NCBI RefSeq assembly: GCF_001667585.1
Contig: NZ_LZJZ01000041.1
Location: 1 to 41,576 of the forward strand
From: Mycobacterium sp. E2733
GTDB taxonomy: Bacteria; Actinomycetota; Actinomycetes; Mycobacteriales; Mycobacteriaceae
Direction of reading: 5' to 3'
DNA length: 41,576 bases
Numbering within the stretch: the stretch's first letter is position 1; the number at the start of each line of letters is the position of its first letter. This document shows, in pieces, positions 1 to 8,161 of this stretch. Both the position numbers and the translations under genes were made by a program. The notes under the pieces are model-generated. The model saw only the letters and a program-made list of their open reading frames with translations, was not told the origin of the DNA and ran no database searches.

Positions 1-135
1 GCCGCCCTCCCCGGTGCGGCCGGCGCTCTGCCCGCTGCCGCGGGTGCCCTGCCGGGTGCCGCTGGCGCCCTGCCGGGCGCTGCCGGTGCGTTGCCGGCTG
101 CCGCCGCGGCGGCACCGGTCCTGCCCCCCGTCTAG
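1..135 (+). CDS. C-terminal end of a secreted Ala/Pro/Gly/Leu-rich repeat protein, probably Erp (PirG), 5' end outside window
   Basis: Frame 1 is open from the first base to a TAG at 133-135 and encodes 44 residues made of repeated AGALPG/AGALPA units ending in APVLPPV. This is a low-complexity, hydrophobic tail. In M. tuberculosis the gene immediately before csp on the same strand is erp (Rv3810), a secreted repeat protein with an Ala/Pro-rich C-terminus, so the neighbour supports that identity. The repeats themselves are not diagnostic and the conserved N-terminus is not in the window, so the name is inference. A strong hairpin follows the stop. Confidence 0.55.
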   Translation, partial: AALPGAAGALPAAAGALPGAAGALPGAAGALPAAAAAAPVLPPV

Positions 136-158
136 ACCTTCGGGGAAACTTCCACCCA

Positions 159-190
159 GACGGCACCGCAGAGTCATCTGCGGTGCCGTC
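159..190 (+). terminator. Stem-loop terminator after the Erp-like gene
   Basis: A perfect 14-bp inverted repeat (159-172 and 177-190) with a 4-base GTCA loop lies 24 bases after the stop at 135 and is followed by a short T-rich run (GATCTTTGTG). Mycobacterial intrinsic terminators often lack a long U tract, so this is a good candidate. It would isolate the upstream gene from csp. Confidence 0.7.
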
Positions 191-254
191 GATCTTTGTG
201 CAGATTGGCGCCGCCGCAGCTCGTGTCGTCTCATCATTAACAATAGAAACACAA

Positions 255-268
255 GTAACATCGCCTGG
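255..268 (+). promoter_or_regulatory. Candidate leaderless promoter of csp
   Basis: TAACAT at 255-260 fits the mycobacterial -10 motif TANNNT and lies 7 bases before the GTG at 268. No Shine-Dalgarno sequence precedes that GTG. The arrangement predicts transcription starting on the start codon itself. Confidence 0.45.
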
Positions 269-1899
269 TGTCTCCTGGTCGTGGACCGACGACGTTGCTC
301 ACCGCCTTCGCGGCGACCGTGGTCATAGTCTCCTGGGTGGCGGACACGACGCGCGACCGCGGCCCGGCCGGCCCGCCGCCGGCCCACGGCACCCAACTGG
401 CCGAACAGCCGCTGGTCGGGCTGGGCGGCGGTGTCACGGTTCGCGAGATCGGGCAGAACACCCCCTTTTCCCTCGTCGCGCTCACCGGCGACCTGGCCGG
501 CACGTCAACCCGGGTGCGGGCGAAGCGACCCGACGGCTCCTGGGGGCCCTGGTATCAGACCGAGTACGAAACCGCGGCGCCCGACGGCGCGACGCCGGCC
601 GGGCCGCTCGAGGGACCGCGGGGGACCGACCCGGTGTTCGTCGGCAGCACCACAACCGTCCAGATCGCGGTCACCCGTCCGATCGATGCGCCGGTGACCC
701 AACCGCCGCCCGCACCCCCCGAGACCGGCCTCGGCTACAAACCGGCGTCCCGGGAACAACCCTTCGGGCAGACCATCTCGGCCATCCTCATCTCCCCGCC
801 GCAAGCGCCGGCGGAGACGCAGTGGACGCCCCCGTCCGGGGTCTTGATGCCCGGCCAGGCTCCGGCCGTCATCAGCCGGGCGCAATGGGGTGCCGACGAG
901 TCGCTGCGTTGCGGCAGTCCGCAGTACGACAACGGGATTCGCGCCGGGGTGGTGCACCACACCGCGGGCAGCAACGACTACTCCCCACTGGAATCGGCCG
1001 GGATCGTCAAGGCCATCTACACATATCACAGCAAGACCCTGGGGTGGTGCGACATCGCCTACAACGCCCTGGTCGACAAATATGGCCAGGTGTTCGAGGG
1101 CAGCGCCGGTGGGCTCACCAAAGCGGTCGAGGCCTTCCACACCGGCGGGTTCAACCGCAACACCTGGGGTGTGGCGATGATCGGCAATTTCGACGACGTA
1201 CCGCCGACGCCGATCCAGCTGCGCACGCTGGGCCGGCTGCTGGGCTGGCGGCTGGGCTTGGACGGCGTCGACCCCAAGGGCACGGTGGCGTTGGAGTCGG
1301 CGGGTAGCCACTACACCACCTTTCCCGCCGGTTCCGTCGCGACGCTGCCCACGATCTTCACCCACCGCGACGTCGGCAACACCGACTGCCCGGGCAACGC
1401 CGCCTACGCGCTCATGGACGAAGTACGCGACATCGCTTCGCATTTCAACGATCCGCCAGAGGAATTGATCAAGGCCCTGCAGGGTGGCGCGATCTACGAC
1501 CACTGGCAGGCGATCGGCGGGATGACCAGCGTGCTGGGCGCGCCGACCTCACCGGAGGACGGCGCCGACGGTGACGCGCGATACGTCACGTTCGCCAGGG
1601 GCGCGATGTACTGGTCGCCCGAAACCGGCGCCCAGCCGGTCACGGGCGCGCTCTACGATGCGTGGGCGTCGCTGAGCTACGAACGCGGCCCGCTCGGCTT
1701 GCCCACCAGCGCCGAAATCCAAGAGCCGCTGCGGATTACGCAGAACTTCCAGCACGGCACCCTGAATTACGACCGGCTCACCGGCATCGTCACCGAGGTG
1801 GCGGAGGGAATCACGACGCCGCTGTCAACGGAGCCCCCCAGCGGTCCGAGCGTTGCGCCCGAACACTTTTCGCTCCCGGCACACCCGTCGGCCACTTAG
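268..1899 (+). CDS. csp: Secreted N-acetylmuramoyl-L-alanine amidase-type protein with LGFP repeats (Csp, Rv3811-like)
   Basis: The 543-residue product begins with a hydrophobic signal or anchor (about residues 9-26) and a Pro-rich linker. A PGRP/Amidase_2 domain follows at roughly 195-390. Its likely zinc ligands are the His pair in VVHHT (H230/H231), H366 in THRD and C374 in DCPG, the pattern of T7-lysozyme-like amidases that cut the bond between MurNAc and L-Ala. The C-terminal part (about 410-510) carries two LGFP-type repeats, visible as SVLGAPTS and GPLGLPTS, which in this family are thought to bind the cell wall. The GTG start is chosen from the -10 motif just upstream. The gene converges on the HAD gene with 13 bases between stops; PE_PGRS62, which separates them in M. 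tuberculosis, is absent. Confidence 0.85.
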   Translation: MSPGRGPTTLLTAFAATVVIVSWVADTTRDRGPAGPPPAHGTQLAEQPLVGLGGGVTVREIGQNTPFSLVALTGDLAGTSTRVRAKRPDGSWGPWYQTEYETAAPDGATPAGPLEGPRGTDPVFVGSTTTVQIAVTRPIDAPVTQPPPAPPETGLGYKPASREQPFGQTISAILISPPQAPAETQWTPPSGVLMPGQAPAVISRAQWGADESLRCGSPQYDNGIRAGVVHHTAGSNDYSPLESAGIVKAIYTYHSKTLGWCDIAYNALVDKYGQVFEGSAGGLTKAVEAFHTGGFNRNTWGVAMIGNFDDVPPTPIQLRTLGRLLGWRLGLDGVDPKGTVALESAGSHYTTFPAGSVATLPTIFTHRDVGNTDCPGNAAYALMDEVRDIASHFNDPPEELIKALQGGAIYDHWQAIGGMTSVLGAPTSPEDGADGDARYVTFARGAMYWSPETGAQPVTGALYDAWASLSYERGPLGLPTSAEIQEPLRITQNFQHGTLNYDRLTGIVTEVAEGITTPLSTEPPSGPSVAPEHFSLPAHPSAT

Positions 1900-1912
1900 C
1901 CGAATCGCCGAG

Positions 1913-2728
1913 TCAGAGCCACCAGCGTTCCAGCACGCGTCCCACCCCGTCGTTGTTGTTGGCGGCGGTGACCTCGTCGGCCGCGGTCAGCACGTCGGGG
2001 TGGGCGTTGCCCATGGCCACGCCGTGACCGGCCCAGCGCAGCATCGGTAGGTCGTTGGGCATGTCGCCGAACGCCACCACCTCTTCGCTGGCGATCTGCA
2101 GGGGCCTGGCGATCTCGTCGACACCGGTGGCCTTGCTGGTGCCCAGCGGCACGATCTCCACCAGGCCGTTGTTGGTGGAGTAGGTGATATCGCCCTCGAT
2201 GCCGACATGGTTGGCCAGTGCGGCCGCCATGTCGGCGCTGCGGGCCCCGCTGCGGCGGATGAGCAGCTTGATAGCCGGCGCGCTCAGCAGGTCCTCGATC
2301 GACACCTCGGTGTTGTCCGGGTTCAGCCAGGCATGCTCGTAGCCGGGCGAGCTGATGAACTGCGGGGTCGCCGTGTCGTGCGCGCGTTCGCCGATTCGCT
2401 CCACGGCCAGGCCCGCGCCCGGGATGACGCGCGTCGCGAGCTCCGCCAGCTCGGCCAGGGTGTCGACGGGCAGCGTGCGCGTCGACAGCACCCGGTCGGT
2501 CGCGGGGTCGTAGACGACGGCACCGTTGGCGCACACCGCGATCGGCGCGAAGCCGAGCGCGTCGACGACGGGGCGTATCCAGCGCGGCGGGCGGCCGGTC
2601 GCGACGACGAACGTGGCGCCGGCGGCGACGGCGGCACGCACGGCGTCGCGGGTGCGCGGGGTGATGGTTTCGTTGTCGTCGAACAAGGTGCCGTCGACGT
2701 CACACGCTATGAGCGCAGGCAAGGTCAT
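1913..2728 (-). CDS. Cof-type HAD-IIB phosphatase (Rv3813c-like)
   Basis: The product has 271 residues. HAD motif I is DVDGT at 10-14 (nucleophile D10, acid D12), followed by VVATGR (motif II region), a Lys-containing stretch after LGTSKATG, and motif IV GDMPND. The C-terminal AANNNDGVGRVLE is typical of Cof-like sugar- or nucleotide-phosphate phosphatases. The substrate cannot be read from sequence. It is the last gene of a minus-strand run with three acyltransferases (34 bases after the nearest), so it is probably co-transcribed with them and might act on a phosphorylated lipid or sugar precursor; that is inference. Confidence 0.85.
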   Translation of the reverse strand: MTLPALIACDVDGTLFDDNETITPRTRDAVRAAVAAGATFVVATGRPPRWIRPVVDALGFAPIAVCANGAVVYDPATDRVLSTRTLPVDTLAELAELATRVIPGAGLAVERIGERAHDTATPQFISSPGYEHAWLNPDNTEVSIEDLLSAPAIKLLIRRSGARSADMAAALANHVGIEGDITYSTNNGLVEIVPLGTSKATGVDEIARPLQIASEEVVAFGDMPNDLPMLRWAGHGVAMGNAHPDVLTAADEVTAANNNDGVGRVLERWWL

Positions 2729-2762
2729 CTGACGGTTCCGCGTTCGCAGCTCGCCGGTTTGA

Positions 2763-3548
2763 TCAATGCACTCCGCTCTGGTCTTGTCCCGGCCGGGTCA
2801 CGCCGTCGGTGCCGTACTTCTGCATCCGCGCCTGCAGCTCCGACAGGCGGATCGCCCGGGAGTCGTCCTGAGTGGGAGCGGAGCCGCCGAGCCGCCTGGG
2901 CACCCAGAACTCGCCCTCCGGGTGCGGGTATTCCTCCTGCACCCGGTACAGCAGGCCATTCATCGCCTCGCGCAGCGCCGCGTTGAGCTGCTCGGGTGTG
3001 CCGTGCGGCGGCAGTGGCCGCCCGGCGGCGACGGTGATTGGAACCTTGTTGCGCCACACCTTCTTTGGGTGATCCTTCGGCCAGATCCGGTGGGCGCCCC
3101 AGACGATCACCGGAACGATCGGCACCCTGCCGTCCAGCGCCATCCTGGCCGCACCGGACTTGAACTCCCGCAGCTCGAAGCTGCGGCTGATGGTGGCTTC
3201 GGGGTGCATGCCGATGAGCTCACCCTCCCGCAGCCGCCGCACGGCCACCTCGAGCGCGTCGTGCCCGGTCCGGCGGTCCACCGGGATCAGCCTGGCGTGG
3301 TTGATGACGTAGTTGACCGCCTTCACGTCGGCCATTTCCGCCTTGATCATGAAGTACGCACGCCGGCCGCGCTCGCGCACGGCGAGAAGCGTCGGCAGCC
3401 AGTCCAGGTAGCTGGTGTGGTTCTGCGCCAGCAGTGCACCGCCCCGCTGGGGAATGTTCTCCAGCCCGCGATAGGTGATTTTGGTCCCCTGCATCGCGAC
3501 CATGGGCGGGACGATCCATTCGCACAACCGGTAAAAACCCTCGGGCAT
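2763..3548 (-). CDS. PlsC-like 1-acylglycerol-3-phosphate acyltransferase (Rv3814c-like)
   Basis: This 261-residue protein has the acyltransferase motif I HTSYLD (H44 to D49, HX4D), the glycerophosphate-binding PEATIS at 116-121, and IVPVIVWGA. These place it in the LPLAT/PlsC family, which adds a second acyl chain to lysophosphatidate or a similar acceptor at the inner membrane. It lacks the long transmembrane segments of plant-type enzymes and probably associates peripherally. It is the third of three adjacent paralogues. Its start is 14 bases after the stop of the second, and the C-terminus carries an extra charged tail. The physiological acceptor is unknown. Confidence 0.85.
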   Translation of the reverse strand: MPEGFYRLCEWIVPPMVAMQGTKITYRGLENIPQRGGALLAQNHTSYLDWLPTLLAVRERGRRAYFMIKAEMADVKAVNYVINHARLIPVDRRTGHDALEVAVRRLREGELIGMHPEATISRSFELREFKSGAARMALDGRVPIVPVIVWGAHRIWPKDHPKKVWRNKVPITVAAGRPLPPHGTPEQLNAALREAMNGLLYRVQEEYPHPEGEFWVPRRLGGSAPTQDDSRAIRLSELQARMQKYGTDGVTRPGQDQSGVH

Positions 3549-3562
3549 GTCTCCTCCTTCGC

Positions 3563-4315
3563 CTACCGCGCCGATCGTCCATCACGACCGGCCCGGGCCG
3601 CGGCCTCGTCCGCCTCCATCCGAGCAGCCTCGGCCATGGTCGGTGCCCCACCGCCCAGCCGGCGCGGCGTCCAGTACGCCCCGGGTTCGTGCGGATAGCG
3701 CTCCTGCACCTGGTGAAGCAGCGCGGTCATCGACTCGCGCAGTGCGGCGTCGGTCCGCGCGATGTCTCCGGCCGCCGGCACCGGCGCGCCCACCTGCACT
3801 TTAATCGGTACCTTGGTGCGGCCCAGAGTGCGCGGGTGGTCCTTGGTCCAGATCCGGTGTGCGCCCCAGACGATCACCGGGACGATCGGGACGTCCGCGT
3901 CGATGGCCATGCGGGCGGCGCCCGTCTTGAATTCCTTGAGCTCGAAGCTGCGGCTGATCGTGGCCTCCGGATATACCCCGACCAGCTCGCCCTCGCGCAG
4001 CCGCTGTACGGCCACCGCGTAGGCACCCGCCCCCGCATTGCGGTCCACCGGAATGGTCCGGGTGTGCTTGATCAGGAAGTTGACGATCTTCACCTGCTGC
4101 ATCTCGGCTTTGATCATGAACCTGAGCCGGCGCTGCCGACGATGCACGGCGAGGGCGGCGGGCAGAAAGTCGACGTAGCTGGTGTGGTTGATCGCGATCA
4201 CGGCGCCACCGGAGTCGGGGATGTTCTCCTCGCCGCCGTAGGAGATCCGGGTGTCGGTGGCCGCAACCGCCAGCCGGGCCAGGATCTCGAGCGTGCGGAA
4301 GACCGGCTCCACCAT
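3563..4315 (-). CDS. PlsC-like acyltransferase (Rv3815c-like)
   Basis: The 250-residue product is the middle member of the triplet. It has HTSYVD (H44, D49), PEATIS at 117-122, IVPVIVWGAHRIW shared with its neighbours, and a C-terminal RRLGGGAPTMAEAARMEADEAA signature. The start GTG/ATG region lies 6 bases after the stop of the preceding paralogue (4322), so translation is likely coupled. The strong resemblance along the whole length to both neighbours indicates tandem duplication within an ancestral mycobacterium, since M. tuberculosis has the same three. Confidence 0.85.
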   Translation of the reverse strand: MVEPVFRTLEILARLAVAATDTRISYGGEENIPDSGGAVIAINHTSYVDFLPAALAVHRRQRRLRFMIKAEMQQVKIVNFLIKHTRTIPVDRNAGAGAYAVAVQRLREGELVGVYPEATISRSFELKEFKTGAARMAIDADVPIVPVIVWGAHRIWTKDHPRTLGRTKVPIKVQVGAPVPAAGDIARTDAALRESMTALLHQVQERYPHEPGAYWTPRRLGGGAPTMAEAARMEADEAAARAGRDGRSAR

Positions 4316-4321
4316 CGATCG

Positions 4322-5089
4322 CTACTCCGAGGCTCCCGCGGATCGAGCCCGCCGCGCCGCGCGAGCGGCCGCCTCCTCGGCGTCCATCCGGGCGGCTTCG
4401 GCCAGCGAAGGGGCGCCGCCGCCCAACCGGCGCGGCACCCAGAACTCACCCGCCGGGTGCGGCCCATACATTTCCTGGGCCCGCTCCAGCAGGTGTTGCA
4501 TGCGCGAGTGCAGCAGCCCCTTCAATTCCTCGACGCCCAGCGTCGGCTCGATCGGCTCGCCGACGAGCACCATGATGGGCACCTTGGGGCGGAACAGCTT
4601 CTTGGGGTGGCCCTTGGTCCAGACACGCTGCGCCCCCCAGACGATCACCGGAACGATCGGCACCCCCGCCTCGACGGCCATCCGCGCCGCACCCGACTTG
4701 AATTCCTTGATCTCGAAGCTGCGGCTGATCGTGGCTTCCGGATAGACCCCGACCAGCTCACCGTCCTTGAGATTTCTGACCGCTTCCTCGTAGGAGGCGG
4801 CCCCGTCCTGCCGGTTCACGGAGATGTGCCGCAGGCTGCGCATGATCGGGCCGGTGATCTTGTGGTCGAACACCTCCTGCTTGGCCATGAAGCGCACCTT
4901 GCGCCCCAGACCCTGCTGATAGGCGGGCAGACCCGCGAAGGTGAAGTCGAGGTAGCTGGTGTGATTGATGGCGATCACCGCACCCCCGCTCTTGGGCAGG
5001 TTCTCGACGCCCGTGACCGTGATCTTGAGACCCTGTATGCGCCATATCAAGCGGGCAAGTTGAATGACAGTCCCGTATACCGGTTCCAC
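4322..5089 (-). CDS. PlsC-like acyltransferase (Rv3816c-like), first gene of the acyltransferase operon
   Basis: The product has 255 residues with HTSYLD (H43, D48) and PEATIS at 117-122, followed by the same IVPVIVWGA block and Ala-rich RRLGGGAPSLAEAARMDAEEAA tail seen in its paralogue. The GTG at 5087-5089 is chosen because TAGGCT (minus strand, 5098-5103) sits 8 bases upstream as a -10 motif with no Shine-Dalgarno sequence, suggesting a leaderless transcript. It leads the run of four minus-strand genes ending with the HAD phosphatase. Confidence 0.85.
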   Translation of the reverse strand: MEPVYGTVIQLARLIWRIQGLKITVTGVENLPKSGGAVIAINHTSYLDFTFAGLPAYQQGLGRKVRFMAKQEVFDHKITGPIMRSLRHISVNRQDGAASYEEAVRNLKDGELVGVYPEATISRSFEIKEFKSGAARMAVEAGVPIVPVIVWGAQRVWTKGHPKKLFRPKVPIMVLVGEPIEPTLGVEELKGLLHSRMQHLLERAQEMYGPHPAGEFWVPRRLGGGAPSLAEAARMDAEEAAARAARRARSAGASE

Positions 5090-5233
5090 AGCTGATCAGC
5101 CTAGTGCTCCCGGCTGTGAGTCAGCCTTTGAGTGAGTCGAAGTGCCGAAAAAGAACACCCCGCCCCGCGCTAAGCTCGGAGGCTGAAAAAGCCGTTACCC
5201 GGCCGCGGGCCGCGCAGGTCCTCTTGACGGCCC

Positions 5234-5240
5234 AAGGAAG
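5234..5240 (+). promoter_or_regulatory. Ribosome binding site that fixes the start of the MBL/Rieske gene at 5247
   Basis: AAGGAAG at 5234-5240 directly abuts an in-frame GTG at 5241, too close to serve it, but is 6 bases from the in-frame GTG at 5247. The second GTG is therefore the better start. Confidence 0.6.
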
Positions 5241-5246
5241 GTGTTA

Positions 5247-6797
5247 GTGCAGGTCACGAGCGTAGGTCACGCCGGATTTCTGATCGAGACCCCCGCGGGC
5301 AGCATCCTTTGCGACCCCTGGGCCAATCCCGCGTACTTCGCGTCCTGGTTCCCGTTTCCCGACAACAGCGGCCTGGACTGGGACCGGCTGGGCGACTGCG
5401 ACTACCTGTACCTGTCGCACCTGCACAAGGATCACTTCGACGCCAAGAATCTGGCCGAGCACGTCAACAAAGACGCGATGGTGCTGCTGCCCGACTTCCC
5501 GGTGCCGGACCTGCGAAACGCGTTGCAGGAGCTCGGGTTCTACCGGTTCTTCGAGACCAGCAATTCGGTCAAGCACCGGGTCAGCGGCCCGAAGGGCGAC
5601 CTCGAGGTCATGATCATCGCCCTGCGGGCGCCGGCCGACGGCCCGCTCGGCGACTCGGCGCTGGTGGTTTCCGACGGCGTGACAACGGCCTTCAACATGA
5701 ACGACGCCCGGCCCGTCGATCTCGACGTACTGAGCTCGGCTTTCGGGCACATCGACGTGCACATGCTGCAGTACTCCGGCGCGATCTGGTACCCGATGGT
5801 TTACGACATGCCGGCCCGCGCCAAGGCGTCGTTCGGTGTCCAGAAGCGGCAGCGGCAGATGGACCGCGCCCGCCAGTACATCGCCCAGGTGGGTGCGACG
5901 TGGGTCATCCCGTCGGCCGGGCCGCCGTGCTTTCTGGACGCGGATTTGCGTCACCTCAACGACGATCACGGCGATGCGGCCAACATCTTCCCCGACCAGA
6001 TGGTGTTCCTTGACCAGATGCGCACCCACGGGCACGACGGCGGCCTGTTGATGATCCCGGGCTCGACCGCGGACTTCACCGGCACCACGCTGAACGCCCT
6101 GCGCCATCCGCTGCCCGACGACCAGGTCGAGGCGATCTTCACCACCGGCAAGCGCGCCTACATCGCCGACTACGCCGAGCGGATGGCGCCCGTCATCGCC
6201 GCGGAGCGGGCGAGCTGGGCGCCCGCCGGCGGGGAACCCCTGCTGGAGCCGCTGCGTGCGCTGTTCGAACCGATCATGTCCCAGAGCGACGAGATCTGCG
6301 ACGGCATCGGCTACCCCGTCGAACTGGTGATCGGCCCGGAGACCGTCGTGCTCGACTTCCCGAAGCGTGCCGTGCGCGAACGGATTCCCGATGAGAAGGT
6401 CCGCTACGGGTTCGCCATAGCGCCGGAGCTGGTCCGCACCGTACTGCGGGATCGGGAACCGGACTGGGTGAACACCATCTTCTTGTCCACCCGTTTCCGG
6501 GCGTGGCGTGTCGGCGGCTACAACGAATACCTGTACACCTTCTTCAAGTGCCTCACCGACGAACGGATCGCCTACGCCGACGGCTGGTTCGCCGAGACCC
6601 ATGACGATTCGTCGTCGGTCACGCTGGAGGGCTGGGAGATTCAGCGCCGCTGCCCCCACCTGAAGGCCGACCTGTCGAAATTCGGCGTGGTGGACGGCAA
6701 TACATTGACCTGCAACCTGCATGGCTGGCAGTGGCGATTGGACGACGGGCGGTGCCTCACCGCGCGGGGCCACCCGTTGCGAAGCTCACGAGCATGA
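5247..6797 (+). CDS. Metallo-beta-lactamase-fold hydrolase fused to a Rieske [2Fe-2S] domain (Rv3818-like)
   Basis: This 516-residue protein opens with an UlaG-like metallo-beta-lactamase fold: SVGHAGFLIE, then SHLHKDH (H58, H60, D62, H63), the dinuclear metal motif. The C-terminal end is a Rieske cluster domain with CPH at 469-471 and CNLH at 489-492, ligating one [2Fe-2S] centre. No transmembrane segment is seen, so it is cytosolic. The combination is reminiscent of CMP-Neu5Ac hydroxylase-type proteins, where both folds also occur, but in different order; the substrate is unknown. The stop overlaps the next start as ATGA, so it is translated together with a small partner. M. tuberculosis Rv3818 carries the same Rieske annotation. 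Confidence 0.8.
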   Translation: MQVTSVGHAGFLIETPAGSILCDPWANPAYFASWFPFPDNSGLDWDRLGDCDYLYLSHLHKDHFDAKNLAEHVNKDAMVLLPDFPVPDLRNALQELGFYRFFETSNSVKHRVSGPKGDLEVMIIALRAPADGPLGDSALVVSDGVTTAFNMNDARPVDLDVLSSAFGHIDVHMLQYSGAIWYPMVYDMPARAKASFGVQKRQRQMDRARQYIAQVGATWVIPSAGPPCFLDADLRHLNDDHGDAANIFPDQMVFLDQMRTHGHDGGLLMIPGSTADFTGTTLNALRHPLPDDQVEAIFTTGKRAYIADYAERMAPVIAAERASWAPAGGEPLLEPLRALFEPIMSQSDEICDGIGYPVELVIGPETVVLDFPKRAVRERIPDEKVRYGFAIAPELVRTVLRDREPDWVNTIFLSTRFRAWRVGGYNEYLYTFFKCLTDERIAYADGWFAETHDDSSSVTLEGWEIQRRCPHLKADLSKFGVVDGNTLTCNLHGWQWRLDDGRCLTARGHPLRSSRA

Positions 6798-7138
6798 ACG
6801 ACGGCCACGGCCAGTCGTACGACGACGGTTTGGTCCAGCTGGACCGCGCGGCGATCACGCTGCGCCGCTACCACTTTCCTTCCGGAACATCGAAAGTCAT
6901 TGCGCTGAAGTCGATCCGCGGTTACAAGTCCGAGGGGTTGGGCCTGCTCACGCATAGGTTCCGGATCTGGGGCAGCTCGGACTTGCGTCGCTGGCTGCCG
7001 CTGGACGTCAGCCGCCCGTTCAAGTCGACGTTGATCACGCTCGACGTGCCCGGCATCCGGCCCAGCCCCGCCTTCACGCCGGCGCGACCGGAAGAGTTCA
7101 CCGCACTCCTGGACGAGCTGCTAGGTCAGCGCGGTTAG
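6794..7138 (+). CDS. Small conserved protein coupled to the MBL/Rieske gene (Rv3819-like)
   Basis: The product has 114 residues beginning MNDGHGQSYDD; no catalytic motif is visible. It contains a beta-strand-rich core with KVIALKSIRGYKSEG and FRIWGSSDLRRWLPLD, a look compatible with a small PH-like or beta-sandwich fold, which is only an impression. The ATG at 6794 overlaps the upstream TGA as ATGA, whereas the longer reading frame from 6731 would lie deep in the previous gene. Stoichiometric expression with the MBL/Rieske protein is the main clue to its role. Function unknown. Confidence 0.75.
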   Translation: MNDGHGQSYDDGLVQLDRAAITLRRYHFPSGTSKVIALKSIRGYKSEGLGLLTHRFRIWGSSDLRRWLPLDVSRPFKSTLITLDVPGIRPSPAFTPARPEEFTALLDELLGQRG

Positions 7139-7224
7139 CGTCGCGCGAGTGCGCAAGGGCCCGGCTGCGCCCAAACTTGTTGTATATCCCAAGAGTTCAA
7201 GCCGGAGCGGCGCGCCGCAGCCGT

Positions 7225-7240
7225 CCGCGATTAATCGCGG
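7225..7240. promoter_or_regulatory. Perfect 16-bp palindrome, possible operator
   Basis: CCGCGATTAATCGCGG reads identically on both strands and lies in the 294-base gap between the Rv3819-like gene and the Sap-like gene. A symmetric site with an AT centre looks like a dimeric repressor operator. No regulator gene is adjacent, so the protein is unknown. The remaining gap (7139-7432) holds no other feature I can support. Confidence 0.35.
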
Positions 7241-7432
7241 TTACACCTTACGAAATCCCTTCGTGGACACCAATATTGACCACAACAACCCGAAAGCTCC
7301 GGCCGCGCACCCCGGGTTTCCAGCCGCGAGTGGTGCTGGGAAGACAGCCTAATGCGTGCCCTACCCAGACCGCCGGGGTGACTGGGCGAGTTCCAGCCCG
7401 GGGCCGCGGCGCGTGCGGTACGGTTGCCCAGC

Positions 7433-8161
7433 ATGTGGGTCACCGTGCTGATACTGGCCGGCTCAGTGATCTTCGAACCGATACGCGTCGGTCTGGTGGT
7501 CCTGCTGCTCAGCAGGCGGCGCCCGCTGTTGCAACTGCTCGCATTTTTGTGCGGTGGCTTCGCAATGGGTGTCGGCGCGGGTCTGGTGGTGCTCTTCGTC
7601 CTGAGGGCCACGCCGGTGGTCGGCCACTTCAGCGTGGCGGAAGTCCAGATCGCATCCGGGCTCATCGCTTTGCTCGTAGCCGCCGTGTTGGCCACCGATG
7701 CTATGCGGCGCAGGGTTGTCCGCCCCGCACCCGCGGACACGGTAATGCGTGGCAGCGGTGGCGTTGCCCTGTTCGAAGGGACGACACCGAGCGGCCGGCA
7801 GCAGCTGGCCGAACGCGCACGAATCTTCTTGCGAAGTGAGTCGCTGAGTGTCGCAGCGATTAGCGGGCTGGGGGCTTCGCTGCCGTCGGCGAACTACATG
7901 GGCTCGATGGCCGCCATTCTCGCCTCGCACGCCGCGCCGGTCGCGCAGGTCCAGGCATTGGTCGCCTTCAACCTGGTGGCGTTCACCGTGGCCGAGATCC
8001 CGCTGATCGGGTATCTGGCGGCGCCACAGCGCACGCGCGCCTTCATGGCAGGGCTGCAGAACTGGCTGCGATCCCGCGGCCGCCGCGACATCGCCGTGTT
8101 GGTGGCGGCCGGGGGTTGTTTCATGCTCGTGCTCGGGCTGATCAACGTGGGTGCGCGGTAG
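7433..8161 (+). CDS. Sap/GAP-type integral membrane protein (lipid-addressing family, Rv3821-like)
   Basis: The 242-residue protein starts MWVTVLILAGSVIFEPIRVG, the typical beginning of the Sap/GAP family, and has about six hydrophobic segments with a central cytoplasmic loop (about residues 88-130). Family members assist movement of sulfolipid-1 (Sap) or glycopeptidolipid (Gap) to the cell surface with MmpL transporters. The ATG at 7433 is preferred over the TTG at 7424 because TACGGT (7419-7424) is 8 bases upstream and could drive a leaderless transcript. None of the M. tuberculosis partners (papA2, chp1, mmpL8, papA1, pks2, fadD23) is next to it, so the cargo here is uncertain. Confidence 0.75.
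   Translation: MWVTVLILAGSVIFEPIRVGLVVLLLSRRRPLLQLLAFLCGGFAMGVGAGLVVLFVLRATPVVGHFSVAEVQIASGLIALLVAAVLATDAMRRRVVRPAPADTVMRGSGGVALFEGTTPSGRQQLAERARIFLRSESLSVAAISGLGASLPSANYMGSMAAILASHAAPVAQVQALVAFNLVAFTVAEIPLIGYLAAPQRTRAFMAGLQNWLRSRGRRDIAVLVAAGGCFMLVLGLINVGAR

Noticed and set aside
14..328. 104-residue plus-strand frame at the left edge
   Set aside because: The frame that ends at 135 has a regular repeat and a good terminator after it; this one crosses that terminator and is Arg/Pro-rich.
5244..6773. 509-residue minus-strand frame
   Set aside because: It is antisense to the MBL/Rieske gene, whose metal and cluster motifs are clear.
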